Positions 17,943-26,122 of a DNA stretch of 64,000 nt are shown piece by piece. Under the pieces are notes generated by a model that saw nothing but the letters and a program-made list of their open reading frames with translations, searched no databases and was not told the origin of the DNA. How positions within the stretch are numbered: the stretch's first letter is position 1; each line of letters opens with the position of its first letter. This stretch comes from Rhodanobacteraceae bacterium. GTDB lineage: Bacteria > Pseudomonadota > Gammaproteobacteria > Xanthomonadales > SZUA-5. A program made the translations under genes and the position numbers. The DNA is taken from positions 155,450 through 219,449 of the forward strand of contig JACKOW010000007.1 in NCBI GenBank assembly GCA_024234055.1, written 5' to 3'.

Positions 17943-18815
17943 TTACTCGCCGGCGTCATCCGAACGACGCGGTGCGCCACCCGGACCACCGCTGGGACGA
18001 CGACGCGGCGGTCCCTTGCGGTCATTGGGCTTGTTGCGACGGTTGTTGTCCGGCTTGGCGGCACCGGCCAGCGGATTGCCATCGGCGTCCAGCTCGACGA
18101 AATCATCGGCTGCACCCACAGCGGCGGCCGGAGCCGCAGCCTTGCCTTCCAGCACGGCATCTGCAGCGGCGCGTGCATACAGCTGGATGGCACTGATCGC
18201 GTCGTCGTTACCCGGGATCACGTAATCGACATGGTCCGGATTGTGGTTGGTATCGACAATGCCGATCACCGGAATGCCGAGCTTGCGAGCTTCCTTGATC
18301 GCGATCTCTTCGTGACCGGTATCGATCACGAACAGCGCGTCCGGCAGGCTGTTCATGTTCTTGATGCCGCCCAGGCTGTTGTCCAGCTTCTCCATCTCGC
18401 GCGAGAGCTGCAGGGCTTCGTGCTTGACCAGACGCTCCCAGCTGCCGTCGGTGCTCTGGGTCTCAAGCTCCTTCAGACGCGCGATCGACTGCTTGACGGT
18501 GCGGAAGTTGGTCAGCATGCCGCCGAGCCAGCGCGCCGACACGTGCGGCATGCCGCAACGCGAGGCTTCTTCCTTGATGGTCTGACGAGCCGAGCGCTTG
18601 GTGCCGACAAACAGGATGTTGCTGCGACGCTGCGCCAGACCGCTGATGAAATTCATCGCGTCATTGAACAGCGGCAGGGTCTTTTCCAGATTGACGATAT
18701 GAATCTTGCCGCGGGCGCCGAAGATGTACGGACCCATTTTCGGGTTCCAGTAACGGGTCTGATGTCCGAAATGGACGCCCGCTTCGAGCATTTGCCGCAT
18801 GGTCACGGTGGTCAT
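17943..18815 (-). CDS. rpsB: 30S ribosomal protein S2
   Basis: Small-subunit protein S2. The ATG at 18815 (MTTVTMRQMLEAGVHFGHQT) has AAGGA 7 bases upstream; sequence further upstream in frame is the leader. Core motifs are YWNPKMGPYIFGARG, NILFVGTKRSA and GIVDTNHNPDHVDYVIPGNDDA. At 290 residues it is longer than the roughly 240 of E. coli: after about residue 235 there is an Ala-rich stretch and then a disordered Arg/Lys/Pro/Gly-rich tail (PNDRKGPPRRRPSGGPGGAP). Confidence 0.97.
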   Translation of the reverse strand: MTTVTMRQMLEAGVHFGHQTRYWNPKMGPYIFGARGKIHIVNLEKTLPLFNDAMNFISGLAQRRSNILFVGTKRSARQTIKEEASRCGMPHVSARWLGGMLTNFRTVKQSIARLKELETQSTDGSWERLVKHEALQLSREMEKLDNSLGGIKNMNSLPDALFVIDTGHEEIAIKEARKLGIPVIGIVDTNHNPDHVDYVIPGNDDAISAIQLYARAAADAVLEGKAAAPAAAVGAADDFVELDADGNPLAGAAKPDNNRRNKPNDRKGPPRRRPSGGPGGAPRRSDDAGE

Positions 18816-18836
18816 ACTTAAGTCCTTGATACTTTT

Positions 18837-18954
18837 GGGGATTATCCCCGTGGTTGGGCCTCCACGCATGCGCTTCGGGAGCCCTTCCTGGGCACCAACC
18901 CGACCACGACAACCATGCGTGTGTGGAGTCATCGTCGCCGCAGGATTGCGGCGA
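18837..18954 (-). promoter_or_regulatory. structured rpsB leader, candidate S2-responsive RNA with pseudoknot
   Basis: Three helices can be drawn in the minus-strand RNA before rpsB. A perfect 8-bp hairpin lies at 18935-18954 (TCGCCGCA-ATCC-TGCGGCGA). A longer stem pairs CTCCAC(ACA)CGCATG (18928-18914) with CATGCGTGGAG (18870-18860). Bases inside that stem's loop, GTGGTCGGG (18907-18899), can pair with CCCAACCAC (18858-18850) outside it with one mismatch, which is a pseudoknot. GGGGA-TAA-TCCCC then lies just before the ribosome site. S2 autoregulation through the rpsB leader is known in gammaproteobacteria; that this RNA does it is inferred. Confidence 0.55.
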
Positions 18955-18998
18955 TCGACGGACATGGACCGGATCAGCTCGATCCAAAAATCCGCGGG

Positions 18999-19028
18999 AG
19001 CATAGCTTTTTCCGGGTCCGGCCGGCAA
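18999..19028 (-). promoter_or_regulatory. possible sigma70 promoter for rpsB-tsf
   Basis: On the minus strand TTGCCG (19028-19023) and TATGCT (19004-18999) are separated by 18 bases, about 185 bases upstream of the rpsB ATG and just upstream of the structured leader. A second box, TTGACT, lies 5 bases further out. Matches are moderate. Confidence 0.35.
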
Positions 19029-19045
19029 GTCAAACGCCGCACGCC

Positions 19046-19296
19046 GGTGGGAGCGGATTCATCCGCGAACAATGCCAGCGTCGGCGCAGAAGCGTCGCGG
19101 ACATAGTCCACTCCCACAGAGGCCTCGGTCGCCGGTGGGAGCGGATTCATCCGCGAACAATGCCAGCGTCGGCGCAGAAGCATCGCGGACTGAGTCCACT
19201 CCCACAGAGGCCTCGGTCGCCGGTGGGAGCGGATTCATCCGCGAACAGTGCCAGCGTCGGCGCAGGAGCGTCGCGGACTGAGTCCGCTCCCACAGA
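19046..19296. repeat. 88-bp tandem array x3 (family R1)
   Basis: Three units begin at 19046, 19134 and 19222. Each runs from GGTGGGAGCGGATTCATCCG through GCGAACAATGCCAGCGTCGG and GTCGCGGAC to AGTCCACTCCCACAGAGGCC. Each unit is itself a long palindrome with GTGGGAG/CTCCCAC ends. Units differ at only a few positions. The array fills the gap between divergent rpsB and map. Short unlabelled sequence (19297-19455) follows before map with nothing else recognisable. Confidence 0.9.
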
Positions 19297-19455
19297 CGGG
19301 CGGCGATACGCCGCTACTGCCGCCGCCCGATGACCCACTTGCAATCCACCGCCACAGAACCCAAATTGCGTGGTCAGGCTTGACAAGCCGCCCGTGCGTG
19401 CGAGGCTTGACCGCCGCCGCCAGGATGCGCGGGTCCGAACACAGACAGGATTTTC

Positions 19456-20229
19456 ATGAGTATTACCTACAAGACACCGGAACAGATCGAGAAGATGCGC
19501 GTCGCCGGGCGCCTCGCAGCCGAAGTGCTGCAGATGATCCGACCACACGTGGTTCCGGGTGTCAGCACCGATGCACTCGACCGGATCTGCCACGAGTACA
19601 TCGTCGACCAGCAGCAGGCCATCCCTGCCCCGCTGAACTACAAGGGCTTTCCGCGTTCGATCTGCACCTCGGTCAACAACGTGGTTTGCCACGGCATTCC
19701 CGGGCCCAAGGTGCTGAAAGAAGGCGACATCATCAATATCGACGTCACTGTGATCAAGGATGGCTTTCATGGCGACACCAGCCGCATGTTCCATGTCGGC
19801 GAGACCTCGGTGCTGGCCAGGCGCCTGGTCGACACCACACTGGCGGCGATGAAGCTCGGCATCGAGATGGTCAAGCCGGGCGAACATCTGGGAGAAATCG
19901 GTCGTGCCATCCAGCGTTTCGTCGAAGCTGAGCGTTTCTCGGTGGTGCGCGAGTACTGCGGTCATGGCATTGGCGAGCGCTTCCACGAAGAACCGCAGGT
20001 GCTGCATTACTATGATCCGTCCCGCGGCAAGGGCGAGGAACTGAAGCCTGGCATGACCTTCACCATCGAACCCATGGTCAATGCCGGGCAGCGCCACGTG
20101 CGGCTGCTGCCGGATGGCTGGACCGTGGTCACCAAGGACCGCTCGCTGTCGGCGCAATGGGAGCACACGGTGCTGGTGACCGAGGACGGGTTCGAGGTAC
20201 TCACGCTGGCAGACGGAGAGCCTTTTTGA
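19456..20229 (+). CDS. map: type I methionine aminopeptidase
   Basis: Removes initiator methionine. The 257-residue enzyme shows NVVCHGIPGPK (His), INIDVTVIKDGFHGDTSRMF (two metal Asp), CGHGIGERFHEEPQV (His), MTFTIEPMVN (Glu) and WEHTVLVTEDG (Glu), the complete set of dinuclear metal ligands. The start ATG follows AGGA. It is divergent from rpsB, as in E. coli, and its stop overlaps the presumed glnD start. Confidence 0.97.
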   Translation: MSITYKTPEQIEKMRVAGRLAAEVLQMIRPHVVPGVSTDALDRICHEYIVDQQQAIPAPLNYKGFPRSICTSVNNVVCHGIPGPKVLKEGDIINIDVTVIKDGFHGDTSRMFHVGETSVLARRLVDTTLAAMKLGIEMVKPGEHLGEIGRAIQRFVEAERFSVVREYCGHGIGERFHEEPQVLHYYDPSRGKGEELKPGMTFTIEPMVNAGQRHVRLLPDGWTVVTKDRSLSAQWEHTVLVTEDGFEVLTLADGEPF

Positions 20230-22871
20230 CGCGATCCGTGGCTGACAAGCCTGCGCCGGCCACGGACTTGACCCGCCGTCGCGAGCACTTGGAGCAGTTC
20301 CGCACCGAGATCAAGCAGCGCTTTCGCGACAGCGGGCATGCCAGCGCCTGCATACGAGCCATCTCCAGCCGTATCGACAAGGAACTGCGGGCGCTGTGGG
20401 TCCAGACCGTGGCCACGAAAGTGCCGGCAGAATCGTCCGACGGTGCGCCCAGTGCCTGCCTGATCGCCACCGGCGGCTATGGCCGAGGGCAGCTCTTCCC
20501 CGGATCCGATGTCGACATCCTGGTGCTCTGCGCCGAGGGCCGCAGCCCGGCTCTGGACACAGCCGTGCGTGCCTTCCTGGCCGCTGCCTGGGATCTGGGC
20601 CTGGAACTGTCCCAGGCCGTGCGCACCCTGCCCGGCCTGATCGAATTCGCGCGCGAGGATCAGGCCGGCTACACAGCGCTGCTCGACGCCCGCTATCTGT
20701 GCGGCGACCGCAGCCTCAGTCAGCAGATGCAAGCGCAGTTGCAGGCGCCCGATCTGTGGCCGCCGGCAGATTTTCTACGGGCCAAGGTTGATGAACGCGA
20801 CGAGCGCCACAGCCGCCACGCCGATACCGCCCACAATCTGGAGCCCAATCTCAAGAACGGTCGCGGCGCCCTGCGCGATCTGCAGACCACGCGCTGGATC
20901 GCCAAGCGCTGTTTCGGTGTGTCGCGCTGGCCGGCACTGGTGGAACTGGGCTTGCTCGAAGCCGACGAGGCCCGCCGTCTGGCACGTGCCGAGGCCTGGC
21001 TGTCCACCCTGCGATTCGCGCTGCATGTGATCAGCGGCCGCCACGAGGAGCGGGTGCTGTTCGACTACCAGCCGGCACTGGCGCAGTTGTTCAATCGCCC
21101 GGGCTCGCATCCGCGCGAGCATCCGGTCGAGTCACTGATGCACCGGTACTTTCGCGCAGCCAGCGATATCGACCGCCTCTCGCAAGCCCTGATCGAACGC
21201 ATGGCGCGCCGCGTGGAAGAAGTGCACACGCCGCTGGCGACCATTGCCGGCAGCCAGCACTTCGGCCTGCGTGAAGACGCCATCGAAGCCCTGGACAGCT
21301 ACAAGGGATTCACCGCCCCGGCGGATCTGATGGAGCCCTTTCAATGCCTGACCCGGAATGCCAGCTCGCGCACACTGGGCCCTGATCTGGCTCAGGCGCT
21401 GGCCAAGGCCTTGCCCAGATTCAGACGGGCCCTGGCCCAGGATCGGCTGGCCCACGAGGCGCTGGAATCGATCCTGCGCACGCGCCGGCCTTTCCGCGCC
21501 TTGAGCGAAATGCACCGCCATGGTCTGCTCGGCGCATTGCTGCCCGCCTTTGCGCGTGTCAGCGGACGGATGCAGTACGATTTGTTCCATGTCTACACCG
21601 TCGATCAGCACACGCTGTTCCTGATTCGCAATCTGGAACGCTTTTTCGAACCGGAAGCCGACAAGCAGTTCGAACTCGCCCACGAGCTGGCGCAACGCGT
21701 GCGCCAGCCAGAGCTGCTGTTCTACGCCGGCATCTTCCACGATATCGCCAAGGGCCGCGGCGGGGACCACTCGCAACTGGGCGCCGGCGATGCCCGCCGC
21801 TACCTGCGCGGCCTGGGCTGCGCCCGGGCCGACATCGAAATGGTGGCCTGGCTGGTGGAGAACCACCTGCTGATGTCGGTCACGGCACAGAAGCAGGATA
21901 TCCAGGATCCAGAAGTGGTGCGCCGATTCGCCGAAAAGGTGGGCGACTGGGAACGGCTCGAATGCCTGTACCTGCTGACCGTGGCTGATATCCGCGCCAC
22001 CAATCCCAAGCTCTGGAACGGCTGGAAGAGCAAGCTGCTGAGCGACCTCTACCAGGCCGCCCGATTCCAGCTGCGGCGCGGCACCGATCAACCCGTCAAC
22101 CGCCAGGATCGCGTGCGCGCAACGCGCCTGAAGGCGCTGGAGTTACTGACCGGCGAAGGCTGCATGTTCAGCGCCGTCGAGGCGCTCTGGGATGACTTTC
22201 CGGAACAGAGCTTCTGGCGTTACACACCGGATCAGCTGCGCTGGCTGACCCATGCCATCGTCAGCGGCGGTCGGCCCGGCCAGCCCCTGATCGCCGTCCG
22301 CGCGGTCGGCGGCGGCGGCACCCGCGAGATCTTCGTGCGTGTTCCCGACCAGGCCGGCATCTTCGCCACGATCACCTCGATGCTGGATCGCATGGATCTG
22401 TCAGTCATTGCCGCGCGGATCATGACCTGCAAGTCCAGGCACACCCTGGACACCTTCCAGGTGCTGGACATGCGCAAGGAAGAGCAGGATTCGATGACCC
22501 GCAATCTGGAGATCCAGATGGCGCTCAGCATGGCTTTCGCCGAAAAGCCGCTGAAACCCCGCCTGGCCAAGCGCAGAGCCACCCGCGAACAGCGTCTGTT
22601 CAAGTTTCCACCACGCATCGCCTTCGAATCGCGCAGCGATGACAGCGGTACCCTGCTGTCACTGGTGTGCGCCGACCGCCCCGGCCTGCTGGCCAGCGTC
22701 GCCCACGCCTTCAAGGATGCCGACGTGCGCGTGCATTCGGCCCGCATCGCCACCTTCGGCGAGCGCGCCGAGGATTTCTTCACCGTGACCACCCAGGACG
22801 GCCAGAAACTCGACGCCGCCGGCGCCGAGCGCGTGCGTGAAGCGCTGCTGGCCAGGGTCAGCGACAGCTGA
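20226..22871 (+). CDS. glnD: bifunctional uridylyltransferase/uridylyl-removing enzyme GlnD
   Basis: Adds or removes UMP on PII according to glutamine, the main nitrogen sensor. Domains in order: nucleotidyltransferase (GGYGRGQLFPGSDVDILVL, about residues 82-100), the GlnD helical region, the HD hydrolase (FHDIAKGRGGDHSQLG, near residue 505), and two ACT domains (near 695 and 808). No ATG is available near the N-terminus. A TTG at 20226, 5 bases after GGAGAG and overlapping the map stop, is preferred; a GTG at 20238 is the alternative. Gives 881 residues, the usual size. Confidence 0.94.
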   Translation: MTRSVADKPAPATDLTRRREHLEQFRTEIKQRFRDSGHASACIRAISSRIDKELRALWVQTVATKVPAESSDGAPSACLIATGGYGRGQLFPGSDVDILVLCAEGRSPALDTAVRAFLAAAWDLGLELSQAVRTLPGLIEFAREDQAGYTALLDARYLCGDRSLSQQMQAQLQAPDLWPPADFLRAKVDERDERHSRHADTAHNLEPNLKNGRGALRDLQTTRWIAKRCFGVSRWPALVELGLLEADEARRLARAEAWLSTLRFALHVISGRHEERVLFDYQPALAQLFNRPGSHPREHPVESLMHRYFRAASDIDRLSQALIERMARRVEEVHTPLATIAGSQHFGLREDAIEALDSYKGFTAPADLMEPFQCLTRNASSRTLGPDLAQALAKALPRFRRALAQDRLAHEALESILRTRRPFRALSEMHRHGLLGALLPAFARVSGRMQYDLFHVYTVDQHTLFLIRNLERFFEPEADKQFELAHELAQRVRQPELLFYAGIFHDIAKGRGGDHSQLGAGDARRYLRGLGCARADIEMVAWLVENHLLMSVTAQKQDIQDPEVVRRFAEKVGDWERLECLYLLTVADIRATNPKLWNGWKSKLLSDLYQAARFQLRRGTDQPVNRQDRVRATRLKALELLTGEGCMFSAVEALWDDFPEQSFWRYTPDQLRWLTHAIVSGGRPGQPLIAVRAVGGGGTREIFVRVPDQAGIFATITSMLDRMDLSVIAARIMTCKSRHTLDTFQVLDMRKEEQDSMTRNLEIQMALSMAFAEKPLKPRLAKRRATREQRLFKFPPRIAFESRSDDSGTLLSLVCADRPGLLASVAHAFKDADVRVHSARIATFGERAEDFFTVTTQDGQKLDAAGAERVREALLARVSDS

Positions 22872-22897
22872 CAAGCGCGCGCCGCGCCCGTCTTGAC

Positions 22898-23095
22898 GTA
22901 GGAGCGACCTCGCGTCGCGACCGCTTCAACGTGGGAGCGACCTTGCGTCGCGACCGCTTCAACGTAGGAGCGACCTTGCGTCGCGACCGCTTCAACGTAG
23001 GAGCGACCTTGCGTCGCGACCGCTTCAACGTAGGAGCGACCTCGCGTCGCGACCGCTTCAACGTAGGAGCGACCTTGCGTCACGACCGCAGCCAT
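22898..23095. repeat. 33-bp tandem array x6 (family R2 variant)
   Basis: Units begin at 22898, 22931, 22964, 22997, 23030 and 23063, exactly 33 bp apart. Each reads GTAGGAGCGACC, TTGCG (or TCGCG), TCGCGACC and GCTTCAAC. The core GGTCGC...GCGACC is palindromic. There are no variable spacers, so it is not a CRISPR. Confidence 0.92.
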
Positions 23096-23132
23096 CGGAA
23101 TACGACACCAGCTGATCGTCTCGCTCGCTGGC

Positions 23133-23330
23133 GGGCAAGAGCATCAACGCAGAGAACGCTGAGGGCCGCTGAGAACACGGAGAAAAGCAAAGTGGATGTG
23201 GACGAGCTCCTCTCTGCGTTCCTTGCGCCCCTCAGCGTTCTCTGCGTTCCGCTACTGCCAACAGCGCAACGAGGTTCCCGATCTTCGTCACCGCCTCCCG
23301 ACACCACGGTCGCGCCACAAGGGCGCTCCT
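23133..23330. repeat. composite dispersed repeat R3+R2, about 200 bp
   Basis: Starts GGCAAGAGCATCAACGCAGA, contains GAGAAAAGCAAAGTGGAT, GAGCTCCTCTCTGCGTT and GGTTCCCGATCTTCG, and ends CACGGTCGCGCC then AAGGGCGCTCCTAC. It aligns over its whole length with 62831-63030, with the same internal landmarks in the same order. Confidence 0.85.
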
Positions 23331-23331
23331 A

Positions 23332-23411
23332 CTGTGGGAGCGGCTTCAGCCGCGAAAGTGGCTACCGTCGCCCAGAAAACGCCGTCGCGGACAGAGTCCG
23401 CTCCCACAGGG
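23332..23411. repeat. R1 palindrome before dapD
   Basis: Arms CTGTGGGAGCGGCTTCAGCC and GAGTCCGCTCCCACAG around a 40-base middle; nearly the same arms as the copy after trpC. Confidence 0.8.
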
Positions 23412-23461
23412 ATTGACGCAATCTCGTAGCATCGGCGGCTGACTTTCAAGGATCCTTCCTC

Positions 23462-24292
23462 ATGACCAACTCAAGCTCGGGCTTGTCCGAACTGATCAAC
23501 CGCGCTTTCGAGGCGCGCAACGACTACGCCCCGGATCGAGTGCCAGCCGAGGTCGCGGGCGCTGTAGAAGCCGTGATGGAAGGCCTGGAATCGGGGCAGC
23601 TGCGGGTGGCGGAACCGGTGGATGGCGGCTGGCAGGTCCATGAATGGATCAAGAAGGCGGTGCTGCTGTATTTCCGCATCAACGCAACTGTCGCCATGCC
23701 GGCCAGCCCGGCCAACTTCTATGACAAGGTGCCACTGCGCTTCGCCGAGGCCGGTGAGGAGCAGTTCAAGGCCGTTGGCGCCCGCGTGGTGCCGGGCGCG
23801 GTGATTCGCCGCGGCGCGCATGTGGCCAGCAATGTGGTGGTGATGCCGAGCTTCATCAACATCGGTGCCCACGTCGGTGCCGGCACCATGGTCGACACCT
23901 GGGCAACTGTGGGGTCCTGCGCCCAGATCGGCCGCAATGTGCATCTGTCGGGCGGCGCCGGCATTGGCGGCGTGCTGGAACCGCTGCAGGCAGCGCCGAC
24001 CATCATCGAGGACGATTGCTTCATCGGCGCCCGCTCCGAAGTGGTCGAAGGCGTGATCGTCGAGCGCGGCAGTGTCATCGGCATGGGCGTTTTCCTCGGC
24101 CAGAGCACCCGCATCTACGATCGCGCCAGCAAGACCGTCAGCTATGGTCGGGTGCCAGCCGGATCAGTGGTGGTCGCCGGCAGCCTGCCGGCCGCCGACG
24201 GCAGCCACAGCCTGTACGCGGCCATCATCGTCAAGCGCGTCGACGAGCGCACCCGCGCCAAGACCAGCTTGAATGAGCTACTGAGGGAGTGA
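23462..24292 (+). CDS. dapD: 2,3,4,5-tetrahydropyridine-2,6-dicarboxylate N-succinyltransferase
   Basis: Succinyl-CoA-dependent step of lysine/diaminopimelate synthesis. The 276-residue trimeric left-handed helix enzyme has an N-terminal helical domain and then hexapeptide repeats from about residue 110 (VVPGAVIRRGAHVASNVVVM, FINIGAHVGAGTMVDTWATV, GGAGIGGVLEPLQAAPTII). Start ATG at 23462 with AGGA upstream. With dapE two genes on, it gives two steps of the succinylase DAP branch; dapC is not seen here. Confidence 0.97.
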   Translation: MTNSSSGLSELINRAFEARNDYAPDRVPAEVAGAVEAVMEGLESGQLRVAEPVDGGWQVHEWIKKAVLLYFRINATVAMPASPANFYDKVPLRFAEAGEEQFKAVGARVVPGAVIRRGAHVASNVVVMPSFINIGAHVGAGTMVDTWATVGSCAQIGRNVHLSGGAGIGGVLEPLQAAPTIIEDDCFIGARSEVVEGVIVERGSVIGMGVFLGQSTRIYDRASKTVSYGRVPAGSVVVAGSLPAADGSHSLYAAIIVKRVDERTRAKTSLNELLRE

Positions 24293-24301
24293 GCCCACCT
24301 G

Positions 24302-24433
24302 TTTTGGTAGGTCCAGACTCGTCTGGACCTACAAGAGCCGCGCCGGCAGCCGACCTGTGGGAGAGCGGGCTCCGCCCGCGATGGCTTTTGCCTTCCCTGG
24401 CCAGAAGCATCGCGGCTGAAGCCGCTCCCACAG
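24302..24433. repeat. two palindromes between dapD and the ArsC-like gene
   Basis: The first is a perfect hairpin GGTAGGTCCAGAC-TC-GTCTGGACCTAC (24305-24332), a candidate transcript-end structure for dapD (family R7). The second is an R1 copy (24355-24433) with ends TGTGGGAGAGCGGGCTCCGC and GGCTGAAGCCGCTCCCACAG. Confidence 0.75.
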
Positions 24434-24483
24434 GCGCAGCGCCGCCGCAGGAAATCCCAACCCGATCAGGAGCCCATTTCCCA

Positions 24484-24852
24484 ATGACTCTGGCACCCAC
24501 CCTCTACGGTCTCCCCCACTGCGACACCTGCAAGAAAGCCCGCGCCTGGCTGACGGCGCGTGGCATCGCCCATGAGTTTGTCGACTACCGTGCCCAGCCG
24601 CTGTCCCCCGCACAGTTGCAGGAAGCAGCAGCGGCGCTCGGCTGGGACAAGCTGGTCAACCGCGCCAGCACCACCTGGCGCCAGCTGGACGAGGCCGACA
24701 AGGCTGCCGAAAGCCCGGCGCAATGGCTGGATCTGCTGGCGCGTTACCCGACGCTGATCCGTCGCCCCTTGCTGATCGACGGCAGCCACTTTGACGCGGG
24801 CTTCAAGGAATCCCGCTACGCTGCGCACTTTGTTTCCGGAGCCGATGCGTGA
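24484..24852 (+). CDS. ArsC/Spx-family thioredoxin-fold protein (YffB-like)
   Basis: A 122-residue small protein of the arsenate reductase/Spx family. TLYGLPHCDTCKKARAWL carries the single active-site-like Cys (CxxC here, CDTC), and RPLLIDG is the cis-Pro region. Genes of this type between dapD and dapE are often annotated arsC, but the position and length fit the YffB group, whose reaction is unsettled; arsenate reduction is not implied. Its stop overlaps the dapE start, so it is probably co-translated with dapE. Confidence 0.85.
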   Translation: MTLAPTLYGLPHCDTCKKARAWLTARGIAHEFVDYRAQPLSPAQLQEAAAALGWDKLVNRASTTWRQLDEADKAAESPAQWLDLLARYPTLIRRPLLIDGSHFDAGFKESRYAAHFVSGADA

Positions 24853-25979
24853 GCGATGCCGTCCTGACACTGACTGAAGAACTGATCTCGCGGGCATCGG
24901 TCACGCCCGATGATGCGGGCTGCCAGACATTGATCGCCGATCGCCTCGGCGCCGCCGGTTTCGAGATCCATCATCTGCGCTTTGGCGACACCGACAATCT
25001 CTGGGCCACCCATGGCCGTGGCGCACCTGTGTTGGCGCTGGTCGGCCATACCGATGTCGTTCCCACCGGTCCGCTGGAGCACTGGATCAGCCCGCCCTTC
25101 GAGCCGACGCGCCGCGATGGCCGCCTGTACGGTCGCGGCGCCGCCGACATGAAATCGGCCATCGCGGCACTGACGCTGGCGGCCGAACGCTACGTGGCCG
25201 CGTATCCGGATCATCCCGGCACGCTCGCCATCCTCTACACCAGCGATGAGGAAGGTCCCGCCAAGGACGGCATCCAGGCGGTCATGCCCTGGTTGGCAGA
25301 GCGCGGCATTCAGCTCGATTACGCCTTGATCGGCGAGCCCTCCTCTGGCGCCAGACAAGGCGATCGCATCCGCGTCGGTCGGCGCGGATCCATGCACGGC
25401 TATCTGACCATCAAGGGTATTCAGGGCCATGTCGCCTACCCGGATCAGGCCCTCAATCCCATCCATGCCTTCGCCCCGGCCCTGCTGGAGCTGGTCCAGA
25501 CCCGTTTCGATGAAGGCAACAGCCATTTCCCACCGACCTCCTTCCAGATCTACGAGGTCAAGGCCGGAACCGGGGCCAACAACATCATCCCCGGCGAACT
25601 CAGTGTCAATTTCAATTTCCGCTATGGCACGGCATCGACTGAAGCCAGCCTGCGGGCGCAGGTCGAGGGCATCCTCAAGCACCACGGCCTGCAGTTCGAA
25701 CTGCGTACGCGGGTCGCCAGCGCACCGTTCCTCACTGAAAAGCGCGCCCTGATCGAGGCTGTGCGCGCCGCCTCGCGCGAGCATCTGGGCATCGATCCGG
25801 TCGAAGACACCGGCGGCGGCACCTCCGACGGCCGTTTCATCTCCCCCGCTGGCGCCGAAGTGGTCGAACTCGGCCCGCTCAACGACAGCATCCACAAGGT
25901 CAACGAATGGGTTGCGATCGAAGATCTCGAACCCCTCGCCCAAACCTACCAAGGCGTCATCGAGCGCCTGCTGTCGTAG
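24849..25979 (+). CDS. dapE: succinyl-diaminopimelate desuccinylase
   Basis: Zinc amidohydrolase that releases L,L-diaminopimelate. In the 376-residue M20-family protein, VGHTDVVPTGP carries His/Asp, GRGAADMKSAIAA the bridging Asp, YTSDEEGPAKDG the catalytic Glu pair, and GGGTSDGRFIS the late signature. The start is a GTG at 24849 overlapping the preceding stop (GTGA). Confidence 0.96.
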   Translation: MSDAVLTLTEELISRASVTPDDAGCQTLIADRLGAAGFEIHHLRFGDTDNLWATHGRGAPVLALVGHTDVVPTGPLEHWISPPFEPTRRDGRLYGRGAADMKSAIAALTLAAERYVAAYPDHPGTLAILYTSDEEGPAKDGIQAVMPWLAERGIQLDYALIGEPSSGARQGDRIRVGRRGSMHGYLTIKGIQGHVAYPDQALNPIHAFAPALLELVQTRFDEGNSHFPPTSFQIYEVKAGTGANNIIPGELSVNFNFRYGTASTEASLRAQVEGILKHHGLQFELRTRVASAPFLTEKRALIEAVRAASREHLGIDPVEDTGGGTSDGRFISPAGAEVVELGPLNDSIHKVNEWVAIEDLEPLAQTYQGVIERLLS

Positions 25980-25987
25980 CTCTTGAT

Positions 25988-26082
25988 GCTGTAGCCCGTT
26001 GTGCCGCGCAGCGGCTCAGCGGGGCTTTTCGCACCTCCGCCCGGACAGCGCTGCGCGCAGTTCGGGCTACAACAGCCGGGCG
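25988..26082. repeat. R4 palindromic repeat
   Basis: Ends TGTAGCCCGTTGTGCCGCGC and AGTTCGGGCTACA, with AGCGGCTCAGCGGGGC and CCGGACAGCGCTGCGCGCAG inside. Further copies sit at 33990-34074 and 34124-34190. Located after dapE, possibly as a transcript end. Confidence 0.75.
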
Positions 26083-26122
26083 CTCCGCTCTTGCTGCCAC
26101 CGATCTGCGCTAATCTCCGCCG

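Larger units (their letters stand above)
22872..23461. other. glnD-dapD gap made of three repeat types
   Basis: About 590 bases with no gene: a 33-bp array (22898-23095), a composite R3+R2 element (23133-23328) and an R1 palindrome (23332-23411). The last 50 bases before dapD carry its ribosome site (AAGGATCCTTCC). Confidence 0.75.

Noticed and set aside
22898..23095. CRISPR array
   Set aside because: Regular 33-bp period but with no distinct spacers between repeats, and no cas genes in the window.
24484..24852. Arsenate resistance determinant
   Set aside because: The gene is in the dapD-dapE context, is a YffB/Spx-type protein, and no ars genes accompany it.
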